Source: Ptychodera flava
Lineage: Eukaryota; Hemichordata; Enteropneusta; Ptychoderidae
DNA: 64,000 nucleotides
Assembly (NCBI RefSeq): GCF_041260155.1
Contig: NC_091932.1
Coordinates: 47,293,129 to 47,357,128, forward strand
Direction of reading: 5' to 3'
Of the stretch, positions 34,754 to 46,980 are shown piece by piece. The first letter of the stretch is position 1. The number at the start of each line of letters is the position of its first letter. A program made the translations under genes and the position numbers. Under the pieces are notes generated by a model, which saw only the letters and a program-made list of their open reading frames with translations, did no database searches and was not told the origin of the DNA.

Positions 34754-35101
34754 GCTAGTATGCGCCTCGAAAGTGAAAGACTTAAAGTTTTGCTCAAACT
34801 GCCGTTAAGGAATATTTTAAATCCCTCTCACGATGAAGAATATAAATCGGGGTTCAACATGCAAATTTTGGTACTAGAGAAACGAATAACCCAAGATTTG
34901 CCGATATTTGAAATTCAAAATGGCCGCCATATCTGTGTCAACTCAATGGAGAAAAATAAAATTTTCGATTTTCAAAAACCTAAGACGGTGAGAGTTTTCC
35001 TATCTCCAAGGGCTCCAAAATGAGCCCCCACAAGTGATAGATCAGAATAGGGTCGGAAAAGTTTGAGAGTCCAAATATCTGTCCCCGAGACACATTCTTC
35101 C
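34754..35101 (-). mobile_element. TTAA MITE family 1, copy 4
   Basis: In reverse orientation. It is preceded by TTAA (34750-34753), with left end gctagtatgcgcctcgaaag. The right end is decayed (cccgagacacattcttc, then CTAA). It contains the shared block aatggccgccat. It lies in intron 1 of gene B. Confidence 0.85.
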
Positions 35102-38017
35102 TAAATTTGTTTTGCACCACCGTGTTTTTACACCTGTACAAAACACATATGACGACCTATGTTTTTCCATTGCGTTGTTAATTCATTTACCCAACCAGAG
35201 ATTAAAGCAGAATTTCCGTGCGGTCTACTAAACTGATAGTATTATAATTGCCTATGTTTTAGTTTTGAATTGTCTGCTTGACATTGTACCATGAAGATAT
35301 AAGTATCTTCAAGGTGGTTTTACATAGTGATTGAAATTGTGACTACCGCGTATCTACTTCCAGGAGAGCATACATAGTTCTTTCAATCGTATAATTTTCG
35401 AGAGTATGAATCGACAGATCACAACTCAAAATTGAATTGTGTACTTCAGATCATGGATGAATTACGAGTTATCTTGAGGGGGTGGTAAAAATTGAGGATT
35501 TCAAAATGCAGTCAGTACAGAATATGGTCAGACAGAATTTCAGTACAGAATTTCAGGCAAAATGTTGTCGTTTGCCTAACGACACACACAGAAAATACGC
35601 TCTCGCCGTTTAATTAGATTGTCTGTTCGTCTTACCGTCCTTCACTTTCCTTGTTCGTTTGTTTTTTTTCTATTTCTATTAAAACCAATTGTTTTATTTT
35701 CGTGGTAACCATTAGAATAAGCTGCAGGACTGGTTTTACGGTAGGTAATCTGATTTTTTCAAGACAGCCTAATGTATGTTTTCTTTTCCCGAAAATTTGA
35801 ATAAGTAACGTTTTGCCACTGAAAACAACCAGGAGATTCGACAATTAAAAACAATTTCCCAACTCATGACAGTGAAATCACTCCACTGACTAAGTTTTAA
35901 AGCAAATTGTTTCCGAATTTGAGATGACATCAATGTATTTGTCGATATTAGTGTTAGAAATATATCAGAACACGATTAGAACTAATTTTGGATAATTGGA
36001 TCTTTATATTTTTCAAATTTCTCAAAAGTGTTAGGTGCCCTGTAGCTGAATGTTGCAATATTGCAAATTACTCATAAAAACAAGCGTGTAACTTAAAAAA
36101 AAGCCGATGAGCTTACATTTGTAGATTGAACAGACATGATTACTTCACCATCCAATTATCCAAAATTAGTTCCAATCGTGCATACATGAATCGGACATTT
36201 ACCCGACGCACGTTTCGACAACAACCAGAATATACTTGTAGTATTGTGTACTTTAAATGCATGTAAATTACAGCCAAAATTAGTGAGGTATGTAACTTTG
36301 TGTTAATTAGCATATTTTTGACAAAACTGACATTGTCTTCCCTCTCACTTTGTATTTGCTTGCCACGTCTCTGCGAGTACATTGTTTTTTCTGTCCGGAA
36401 AGAATCGGAAGACCCATGGCGATGTCCACATGTACGCGTTTAACCACAGGATCTACTTCGATGTCTAGGGTGCTATAACCACCCAATTCTGTGTCATATC
36501 ATCCGTAATCTGAACTTCCATTTCTATTCCATTCCGCTTCCTTCCCAGGTTTTCGATTCATCATTCTGGAAGAGGTTCTTTCTTGTAGCTTAACGACGTC
36601 CTGGATAACTTTTTACGTGCACAGGTGACCGTTACAAACGTGGAGAGGACGACTTAAATAGCGAACCAGATTAAAATGGCCAAGATACGATAAATACGCT
36701 AAATAGCAGGACTGGCCCCAGTCGCTTGTCTTTTCTCGACTACAGTTACTGGCTGACCAAGCATTACCATCGTGTTCACAACAACGGCCTGCCACTAACG
36801 TGAAAGTCTGATGAAGTTTATTCTGTCAATTTACTTTGTTTTGATATTTATATGTCCACAGACTTGGAGCAAGTCTATACCTACGATTTCTGAGGCTAAA
36901 CCGTATCATGAAGAATGATTTTAATGAAGAATGTAATTTTTTGGATTTTATAAGATACCACCCTGACGAAACCACAAAATATGGCTTCTTCTTTTCATAG
37001 CAGAGCAACTTTGAAGCCCGTTTTCCAGTTCTTGGACTTACTCTACAAACGAAATATTTGTAAACTGTTGGGTACTAAATTTTCTTTGTTATGCATTTTG
37101 GATGAAATATCAGTACACACTTCACATGCATGTCCATTCAAATTTGTCAACATATCCATATGCGAGAAATAAAGAAACCCGTTTAAAGTTACAAAATACT
37201 GAACTCTGGTCAACAAATAGAGTTTTTTCAATTGTTTTTGTCGTTCAGTTAAAGTTGTGCAACAGAAATGTTTACAAAGTTAGTGCTCGATATTCTCATT
37301 TTGCTGGAAGTACCAAAACATCAAAATATTTTCAGATCTACTGAAATTTTTCAAGACAGAAATCTTCGTCCGACAGCATATTATGAAGCAAGGCCTTGTC
37401 TTTCCTTCCTTTCTTTTGAAGATAGTGAATGTTTGTAATGGGCTAATCTCAAGAAGGGAAAACTTGCAGTTTTTAGATTCGTGTAAAACGTAGAGATAGT
37501 TCAGACACAGGTTATTGCAATATTTGCGGAGTCATTCATTAGACGTATTTGTAAATAAACATTACACTTTTTGAGCTGTTATGTAAGAATTTATGAAGTG
37601 TAATACTAAATGGTAACACCTCGGTCCACGGTATTTGCACAGATGTACACACGACAGCTGGCCTTTCAAAGTGACAAAAGGTGTGAAAATTACCAGTCAC
37701 TATTTTATTCATGCCAGGATGACGGTTTTTGAATAATTTGTGTTTATCGGTTTATTCGCTTGCACTGTGTTGTTGAAAAATCATGTTCCAGGGTGGAAAC
37801 TTTCCATTTTTGCCTTTACAAAGAGCATTTTCGCATTTATTTGACTCCGCTTTTATTTACATATTTATTATGTCTTTTTAAAGTATATTGTACTGAGGAA
37901 AAACTTGTGAGAAAGCGTTTTATGGCCACAGTGACTGAAGATTTCGAACCACTGATAAAGTTTGGTGATTCATTCAGAGGTACATAAGATACGTGCAATA
38001 TTGAATACAACCGTGCG

Positions 38018-38240
38018 GTAGTCAGGCGTATCCCAGGCACACCTGACGCGCTGCTCACGTTGTCTCACGCTGGGACCGCCAGGCATTTAAAAGCCTGGTG
38101 GCAGGGGTTAGAACGATCTCCCGGAATCAACTCACTGGTAGGCCTTTGGCTGAGGTGAGACTCTGGGAGTGTGTATGGACCAGGACCCGTCTCTCCCCTC
38201 CCTTACCGGCCGTAATGTACCCCGTAATAGGGTGTGGGAT
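38018..38240. repeat. Dispersed repeat, second family, copy 1
   Basis: GC-richer than its surroundings. It shares with 46757-46920 the blocks gtc.ggcgt.tcccaggc, gctggg.c..ccaggc.tt and cccctccct.ccggc, in the same order, and both end near gggtg.ga. Weak A- and B-box-like motifs are present (ggtagtcaggcg; gggttagaacgatctcc), so it could be a SINE, but this is not established. Confidence 0.55.
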
Positions 38241-40008
38241 CTTCTGTGCAGTAGCATATCGCCGTTTTTTGCTTTTACTTTTGGCATGTGATTTCAATAA
38301 AGACTTTTTAATTACATTTATGTAGGGAATTCACGCATCAAATAAAATTGAAAATTACCATTTCTAAAGCGAGCTGTAAAAACAATTGGACGCTTCTATA
38401 CATGACAATTTGCTTGCATATGTAGGACTTCTTGAATTTCCAGTGATTTCGCTAAGAACACGTGTTAAACTCTTACTCAGCTATATTAGCGTAGATCAAA
38501 AGCCGTTCAAGATAGAGGTAAGAGCATTACTAACGGATAGGGGGGTAACATATCCAGTAGATGTCCCTATACTTCTAATGCTGAAATAAGAAACATTGAA
38601 ACGAAAGTCGACGCAAAAGGTAAAAGTTGAAAAGTTCTTTCTATCGGCTTGGTTGGTAGTACACAAGCGCTGTGTTCGGAGTTGGAAAAATTCGTTTGCA
38701 GCGTTACCCGTAATCCGTTCTAAAATGTTGACCAATTCAAACAATAGCATATTTCCGATGTGCGGTTGTATTCTTCTGTATATATTATTTTGAATATACT
38801 CGAAGTTGGACACATGGTCATCTGTCCGTACAATTCGAATCAAATATAGAATGCCTCATTTATTTATAATGAGTGATATTGTCAATCCCTGCAGCCACAT
38901 TTCCAGATGAAAACCTAAGGAGAACAAGGAAAGTGTCCGAATTGCATTTCGTTCTACGGATTTCTACGACACAGAAATAGCGTTTTAGGGTATTTTTTCA
39001 AACATCGCAGCAAAGTTGTGAACAATGCTAACATTGTAATTACTCGGTTATTCCTCTTACACTCTGTACATTGTGAAGCAAAGCATTTTTAGTTTTGAAA
39101 AATAAAAAAGTTTGTGTGAACCAGCTTTAAATGGGTGTTTTCGAAAGTTGAATATCAAAATTGTACATGCGGACTGACATTTGTACATAATTGAAACTGT
39201 AGCCAATGAACATGTTCATTTTGGTCAACTGATATGATTGATCGAAGTGTCCATTTGTGTCAGCCGATATGATTAGTCGTAGTATGCCTCTTGGTCAGCT
39301 AATATCAATGATTGGTTGAAAGTTTTTAACGTTCATTTTATGCAAAATGTAGAACTTGAACGGTCGACTGATAATGCTAGGCTAAAATCAGCACAACAAT
39401 GAAACATTTGCCGTTCTACACAAAATTTATATTTGATTTTCTCATATTGTAAAGCGATATCTTTACCTCCGCTCACTTGTTTAATGTGAACATTGTGAAA
39501 ATTTGGCTTGAATGAAAATACTACAGGATTACTATTGCCAATCAACTTTGACCGATATAGTTTTAGACCAATCACAGTTGGTTTTCGTCTTTAATCGGAA
39601 ATGCTTACAATGAACGACAGTTTCTAGGAAAGTAGTTGCTGCACACCTTCCAAGATTTATGCAATAATGATTGTCAAGTTGTTCCTGTAACAGCCAATCA
39701 CAGCATGAGGCGACATATCCGTGACCCACATCAAGTTTTATCGGGTACTTCCACTCCGGCCCATGGGGGAAGGTGTGTGACGCCTTGAAAAGATATACAT
39801 GGAAATCTTATCAGCTATTCCTCGGCTTTGCACTCTTCTTCAGTATAGGGGCTGCCGTGTGTTTTCTCAAGAGAGTTAGAGATTTAGAGTCGGTATATCA
39901 GAGTTTGAATACTTCTTCAGCGCATTGGTAAAACATTTGCCTGAGTAACACTATTGGACTGGCTTTCTATAGCAAGGGATGGACCATTAGAACTTGGGAG
40001 AGGGGAAC

Positions 40009-40226
40009 ATATGGAATATACTACCAGCTCATATTCGATCAGCTCATAACATTCATACCTTCAGATCTAAGCTTAAAACTCATTTCTTCAAGAGAGCTTA
40101 CCTCTGACCTATTGTAAAGTGCCAGTGAACATTGCTTGATGGATACTAGGCGCTATCCTATCCTATCCTATCCTATCCTATCCTATCCTATCCTAACTTA
40201 TCCTATCCTATTCTATCCTATCCTAA
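40009..40226 (+). mobile_element. LINE 3' end with (TATCC)n tail
   Basis: A plus-strand frame from 40009 to the stop at 40105-40107 reads IWNILPAHIRS, HTFRSKLKTHFFKRAYL: the conserved C-terminus of CR1/Jockey-type LINE reverse transcriptases. It is followed by a short 3' UTR and a (TATCC)n array at 40149-40226, which serves as the 3' tail of such elements. Everything 5' of this is lost or degenerate. Confidence 0.8.
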
Positions 40227-40834
40227 TTTGAAAACGGCAACAAAGTTCACATCAATGTTGGAAATTGGAAAAAATGACAAAACAAATGGCTGGAAATTCT
40301 CCAACTTAAAGGTACCTTGATTTGCAATGTCATCGAAACTTAAGAATACTTCGACGATAGTTTTTGTTTACGGTAATTTTTTTGAAGGGAAATGGTTGAA
40401 TTTCAAAGAAATGATTTGGTATATCCGTATGTCTCGTTCGGTTTCAATAATGACTCCACGCAATTCATAGTATAGATATGAAATATAAATATGATTCTAG
40501 AAAAACCCCCTAGTATTTGTGCTGTATAGGACACATCACCACTAGGTTTTATGCTTCGAAAGTTGTTTTGTTTTTGTTTTTCCCTTCTGCGCTTAATATG
40601 ACATCTTATGATCTGTTTTGTCTCAAACTGGCGTCACGTTCTTAATGACGAGATTTTCGATTTTGTAGATTACCTATGTCCATGTAGTATGAGAGTTCAA
40701 GGAAAACTCAAGTTCGAAAGATGAGTTCCTTAGTTACTTCAATGTATCAATTAAACATAACATGGTGTCGTGTTAAACTACTTGGGAAATCAAAGTAGCG
40801 CTCAATGTAAAATTAAATTAAAAGTAAGTCTTAC

Positions 40835-40874
40835 CTTTTATCAATAGATACCACAGTATTTGTATCTTCATCAT
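40835..40874 (-). CDS. WSC gene B, exon 1 (signal peptide)
   Basis: A 40-bp coding exon: MMKIQILWYLLIK plus one base, donor AAAG|GTAAGA, phase 1. Spliced to exon 2 it reads ...LLIKVFTTVNS before LPPYEYVGC, a hydrophobic signal peptide with a plausible cleavage after NS. The first of two adjacent Met codons is taken as the start. A TATA box lies about 146 bp upstream. Confidence 0.83.
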
Positions 40875-41019
40875 TGCATTTGAATCGCAGGCAGATATTT
40901 GCACAGATTATTTCTGCAAACTGCGAATTCAACAGTCAATCGAAACTTTGAAATGCAATGTATGAATCGTACTAGAGTCACTTTGCTTCACGATGTCACA
41001 GACAGCGGACTTTCTTGCC

Positions 41020-41025
41020 TTTATA
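41020..41025 (-). promoter_or_regulatory. TATA box of WSC gene B (candidate)
   Basis: TATAAA in the context GGGTGTATAAAGGCAAG on the minus strand, 146-151 bp upstream of the start codon, which would give a 5' UTR of roughly 115-120 bases. No equivalent TATA is seen upstream of genes A or C, although the surrounding sequence is related. Confidence 0.4.
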
Positions 41026-42099
41026 CACCCAGGGCTCTGTAAAATATCGTCAGATTATGTACATTCAATCTATTGTTTACACAACATAAATACCTCTATA
41101 GGCAGCTTGAATGGCATTGAAAATCGACCCGACCGGGGAGTGTACAGCGCTTATCAATGACAATCAGTTCTCCTTTCCATGACAGCATGCAAAAAGTCAC
41201 CAGTTTCCAAGGAGATCCTTTGCTTCAGAAACATTTATCTCGGCAATCGAATCGCCACCTTATTCGAAATTTCTGTGGTGGGTCTACAGCGAGGTTCTGG
41301 GACAAACCATTGACATGAATAGGTAAGATTGAGTGTCATGTTTCAAAAATCGTGCACAGAAGAATACTTGTATACGCGGTTGCATACATGGACTGCAATG
41401 ATGACGCGTGTCAAGAAGGCGAAGACGTTGATTTTCAGCATTGATTCGTCGATTTTAATGGAAAACAAATCGATCAAAGACGCAGCTCTCTGAAATCTGA
41501 CACATGCGAAACTTGTATTTCTCACGCTCTGATCTTACGCAGAATAATATAGTCGAATTCAAACAAGGGAAAGACATCCTCTCATATATCATTCCACAGC
41601 TGGCTTTATTTAGTCATGACATGCAGCAATATCGTGGAAGACTACTCCAGTTTCATTTTCTTCAAATATAATTATTACAGGTAAGAGTATCCGAGAAGTT
41701 GACAATCAAAAATGGATACGTTATGAAGAAAACACCGGCCATTATACAAAAGGGCTTGCATATAGAATCATGACATTGTTGACAGCCCAGGCCTAACGGT
41801 ATTGAGTCCCTATTGTTTGTGTTCGAATTTTTCTACTTCCTTTTCTTGAATAACTTTTGTTGAAGCTATACATAGAAAACCGCTTTCTTTGCTTGAATCG
41901 TTCACACTCACTCTACTTGTATAGGAGTTGACGTCATATGTACGTGTTTCAAGCACTATGTTCTACACTGGCATTAGGATATTATCGTTTTCATTTTTAA
42001 TAAAAATACACCAGAATAATGCTTAGAGATGAAACTTTTCAGCCCCACGTCTTTGGCATACCGCTTGTACCTCTATTTTCTATCACAAAGAAAAGAAGT

Positions 42100-43350
42100 T
42101 CAAGTACAGCCCTACACAAAAGGCAATTGGTCTGATAACATATCTAGTATTATCTTGAAAGAGTGCGCTGAAGAGTTATCTATAATTATTCCTTTATACA
42201 GTTACAAGACTAATTCAAGGGAAGACTGTACGCTGCTACAAGAGGATATTACTCGACTAAATAAGTGATGTTTAACCTGGAAAATAACTTTAAATGACAC
42301 TAAATGTTCAGTCATCTCTTTTACTAGAAAGACTCTATTGCATTTTACTACCCGGATGTAAATAATAGCCAACTAGAAAGAGTTGATAAAATTAAGGATC
42401 TGGGGTAATCTTTTCTAGCGATTGGAGTTTTCTGCGCATGTCTCATTTATTATTTGAGTTTTCTGCGCATGTCTCCACCATTATCAGTAAAACTTTTCGC
42501 ATGCTTGGTTTTATTAAGGTAGAACGCGCCTCGGTGACAGATAGTCGGACTCTCAAATTTCTAAAATTCTTTTCTGATCTACCACTTTCGGGGGCTCATT
42601 TTAAAGCTCTTGGAGAAAGGGGAACTTTTACCGTCTTAGTTTTTCGAAAATCAAAAATTTAATTTTCCCCATGGAGCTCATCACAGAAATGGCGGCCATT
42701 TTGAATTTCAAACATCGCGAAATGTTGGGTACCAGTTATTTGTTTCGCTAGTTCCAAACTTTACACGGCGATCCCCGATTTTTATTGTGAACTTTTTAAG
42801 AAAATGGTTGAAAGTTACATTCTGGAGAGTTTGAGCAAAAGTTAAAGTCTTTCACTTTCGAGGCGCGTGCTACCTTAAGCGCAATTATAATACTTTCTCC
42901 GACACCAACTCCTTCAATTCACTGTGCATAGCTTGTATAAGAAGTACTTTAGAATATGCGTCTATTGTGTGGTCTCCTTGGCGAAAACAACAACAGGACA
43001 AAACAAAGAATCCATAAAACCAAAATTATTATGAAGCATTTTGCCAGCGTTTTAAAGTTTCGCCTCTTCCGATCAACGGATACGATTTTAGATGCTATAT
43101 TTTTTTCAATGTGTATATAATATGTATGATTGTCGCCAAATCATTTTTCGTATTAAATTTTAATGTTCCTCAGAGAACTATAAGAATTCACATTGTTTTT
43201 AGACTCACAGTTAGTAAACTCAATGTTTTTAAGTACTCGGATCTTCAAATATGTATGGCTACTTTAAACGAATTGTGCATTTCCAATCCCGCAATTAATA
43301 TCACTTCATCTTATGGAGTGTCAGACGCATGGTCAGAATACCATGCTTAA
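42100..43350 (+). pseudogene. LINE reverse transcriptase with deleted core
   Basis: It begins with the fingers motif SSIILKECAEELS and then jumps within about 20 residues to CTLLQEDITRLNK, which normally lies after the catalytic YADD. The palm with the active site has therefore been deleted. A stop (TGA for the usual Trp) follows, then TLNDTKCSVISF, then FRMLGFIK. After the MITE comes IRSTLEYASIVWSPW and a C-terminal FNVPQRTIRIHIVF segment, to a stop at 43348-43350. It is not functional. Confidence 0.88.
42518..42874 (+). mobile_element. TTAA MITE family 1, copy 5 (best preserved)
   Basis: A 357-bp element with terminal inverted repeats GGTAG(A/C)ACGCGCCTCG, flanked by TTAA at 42514-42517 and 42875-42878. 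It sits in the LINE reverse transcriptase. Removing it together with one TTAA joins GGTTTTATT and AAGCGCAAT in frame (GFIKRN), so the insertion site and the 4-bp duplication are proven by the host reading frame. Confidence 0.95.
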
Positions 43351-43550
43351 AATTGCAGATATTTTAATGGTTTCATATAGTCAGTGGTCTGTGTGTTTCT
43401 TATTGTTTTATTAAACGTTTTGCACTTACATTTTTAATTCATATTTTATGGAGCCTGTAAATAGGACTTGTTCCCATTGGTCTTCCTTGAAACAAACAAA
43501 CAAACAAACAAATAAATACATAAATAAATAAATAAATAAATAAATCCTGC

Positions 43551-46500
43551 ACCGTTTCGTTTGTACAACTGGATTCTGTAAATTTGAATTCTACCGTAGG
43601 TCGGATCCACAGAGCCTGAGGTCACCAATTAACGCAAACTTTGCCATTTGCACTTCTGAAAGGCGTTGGATTTTTCAACGTTCTTTTAAGGAAATAAAAT
43701 TGCGGAATACATTGCAGTGATATATGCCATACTACGTTGACTTTAGTTCACCGAAATTCTGGTACGGTTCTGAGTAGCGCCCTCAATTTGGCAGAAAGTC
43801 TGTTCAAATTCGGAGGAGGTTATACAATAGGTTTAGGCCTACTGTTCTAAAACAGTTTCATCGGATTTAAATTTGTCGTTCCAATCTTAGTTGAGGGGAA
43901 GTAGAAGGGTATCCAGCGTGTAAACTTTTGTAGGTTTCTGGGCATTTTGACCAGAACATAATGTTATCACTTAATAAGCGGCCCGGGCATTGCAAAGACT
44001 GAGCCATCAATACATGGCTTTCTCACCGCACATCTGTCTGGGTTTCATTACGGTACCGTGCTTACGAATAACATTTACCAAAGTAAATTGCATTTTCATG
44101 GACATTACACGTTTCCCTAGCAACCGTTGCTTAGCAATTTGTGTAGTTCGGTATCACCGCTACTGAGAGTCATCATCTTCGACCATGCAAAGTTTGCGCA
44201 CGATATCTTTTCACTCTTGAAAAACGGCACAGTTCTGATGACAGGAAGAGAAATTTTAAGACAAGGAAATTAAAATGAACGGATGAATGGAAAGGAGGGT
44301 GGACGGATGACTAACTGGGTAGGATGATAGAATGGACAAAAGAATCCTGTTAAGTTTGGAATATTTTTTGTGCTAAATGACCATTTCAGTTCTTTATCAG
44401 TATTAAACAGCATACTGCTTAAAGAGAAGATCCAATTTATGTGTAAAAAGTGCGACCACATATTCATTGTTCCTGAAGTAGAACAGGCTATTCTGTTTTT
44501 TTAAAAACCATTTATATTTGCCAGCACAGAATGTACATACCAAGTTTTTTGACCTAAAGGCCATTTAAAGAAAAGTCTTTGTTTGCCGTCCTTTGAGTTT
44601 TGAAAAACCTACCAGCCAGCCAGGGGCAAAAACAAACGCAGACAGAAAACACCAGTGTATTAATATAAGTTCAATGTTATTTGGTTTCTGTTGGAAAATT
44701 AATGTTTTCATTTGTAATAGTGTTAACATTGTGTTGGTTTCTTAATTTTCTCTGAAAACCTACCGGCACGCGGACGGCAAACAAAAAAGCGTCTAACTTT
44801 GCATCGCAAAACAAGAAACCGCCAACAGAATGATGATTCTGTAAACTTCTATTTAAAAATGTCATTTTGAAGTCAAAATTTGTCAACTGGGAAGATACTG
44901 TAGCATTGTGAGTGGAGCGATTGGCACTTTATTAATTAAATGTAAGAGGCTGTTAGAATTATCGGCGAAAATACTATTTGCTTAGATAAGAATACTAACT
45001 ATGAAACCTGCATAGCAATCCAAGATACACCCTTAACACTAGACTGGAAGATTGTTCTGTCTTGGTCTCCGCTAACTTCCGCCCTAAGGCCGGCGAGTTG
45101 GCAGAGTCCCATACACGACAGAATCTTACAGTCGACCTTAGTGCATCATGCAAAGCAAGTTTCCAATCAAAACGAATTCTGCAGCTAGAAACGCGGCTAG
45201 CAGCTTCAAAAAATATAGGCCTATGGGAAAGTGATTTTCGAAAATGTTACACAGTGAACTGCCCTGAAATCCATTCCAAAACTAGGACAATGTGCTCAGA
45301 TGGCTTCTCCAACATCCTAGCCTTCCACGAATTGTTATTTTGTTTAGGCGGGACCATTCTTGTCTCAATACCCGAGGATTGACAGATTCCCTGGAAAACT
45401 AAGTCATGCATCCCGACAAGACTAGCTGTAAATGTTAATATCCGCTATACTCTATTTCCCTTCACTCATTCTCAGTTGCATCAAAATTGTTCCTTATGCG
45501 TGGTGCACTTTGCTCTAACCATCCATCTATTTAAATTAAAATTATACAGCTATTTACTCACACTGTACATCATAAATAATGGATTTACCCCTCAATATGT
45601 TTAAGCAGTCAAGACGGTTTGACGTTTTCAAGCAAAGACTGTGTTGTCTTGCGCTCTTAGTTGCTATGGGAACAACTTATAGATATTGTCACTGATGGTC
45701 CCTTGGATTCAAGCGAATGATGCAAATCGCAAGCTCAACTACTCTGTAAGTAACGACGTGCAGAAGGTGAATAAACATTCCCGCCATTTCTGTGATCACA
45801 ACTCTACATTTTTGATCTCACCGCAATCACGAGACGTATGGGATTTGTTTCAATCGAGTCAAGCCCAAAGTCTAAGCTTAGATATAATACCATCACCTAA
45901 GCCATTTTCATGAGCTCTACATGACTTAAAAATCTTCTCACTTTGGTGTTACACGGAGTTAAAAGCGTTTCCGTATTTTCAAACGTCGAATTGTTTTGTC
46001 CTCTTTTACTGTGGGAGGACACAATTCTAAAAACTGGTGCCGTCTACACAACTTACTCTGGCCCAAGTATCAACGTTTTGCCTGATAATGCATCAAGTAG
46101 ATGTGGTATACAAACTGTTGCAGTTAGCCAATGGAAATGGTCGTTATCGACTCAGGCAACTCCACTTCCGACTTGGAATATTTTTGGACATAGTTGTCGA
46201 ATATTCAAGGAATACTTTAGTTTACGAAAAGAATAAAATCATGGAAAATAAATCGTAATTGAATGCAAATTAAATGTCACTGAGCAGCGATTTTTTTGCA
46301 CGTTGGCAACATGCATATAGTTTCCTTTATATGTCATGTTTGAAACTGAAACGGTAAACGAATACGATCAGTGCACAGAATACACAGTGTTGACCTGCAG
46401 TCCCCAGATCACTCTATTCGAGGTGTTAATGAATTAGGTGTTAACAATGCGGTGTGTAAAAGACAGGACTTAATTTATGACTATTTATTATGCAGATGTA

Positions 46501-46756
46501 TGCAGAGGTTCAACGTCGCCTTTGACGCTGGAAAAGAAAGTGAGATCAAAACCTTCACAAACTACAACATCGTCAACCTTTTCAACGCGTTCTTGGTTCT
46601 TCTTGTATATTTCCAATGCGGAGGTAAAAGTGACATAGCGGGATACAGTTTGTTTTGGTGTTGAACCTTTGTGGGTTTAACTTGATGGAAACTGAAGATA
46701 GTGTTTTGCTGTCGCATTGTGATTTAAATACAGAGGAGTACTCAGAAAAGTTGGCG
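43551..46756. other. Intergenic, no supported gene
   Basis: Several frames (45062-45382, 45943-46236, 46371-46664) are moderately long but lack recognisable domains, good splice context or a paralogue. Two related phrases, aaaacctaccagccagccagg near 44605 and aaaacctaccggcacgcgg near 44756, suggest a short diverged duplication. Nothing else is visible. Confidence 0.45.
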
Positions 46757-46920
46757 ATAGTCTGGCGTTTCCCAGGCGCGCCATGACATTCTCGTGCTGG
46801 GGCTACCAGGCCTTTGACCTGGAGATGGGGTTTGGCATTAGACTAGGAGCAGCCTTTCCCCTCCCTGCCGGCGGTAACACCCTCATGGGGTGCGAGAATT
46901 TAAGCGGCATATCAATTCCG
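46757..46920. repeat. Dispersed repeat, second family, copy 2
   Basis: A shorter copy of the repeat at 38018-38240, lacking its central part, followed by a T-rich tract at 46951-46980. It is GC-rich (ggcgcgccatgac; cctgccggcggtaac). Confidence 0.55.
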
Positions 46921-46980
46921 CGGTCGCCCACCGTGTACGTACACGCTTTTGGTTTTTTTTGTTTTTTTTTTTTTTTTTTT

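Larger units (their letters stand above)
42029..43544 (+). mobile_element. Decayed LINE split by a TTAA MITE
   Basis: A plus-strand CR1/Jockey-type LINE. It ends in a 3' UTR and an (AAAC)n/(AAAT)n tail at about 43489-43544. The reverse transcriptase has an internal deletion and a MITE inserted at 42518-42874. The 5' boundary is uncertain. Confidence 0.85.

Noticed and set aside
45943..46258. Two overlapping plus-strand frames near 46 kb
   Set aside because: No family resemblance and both are open in the same place, which suggests base-composition chance.
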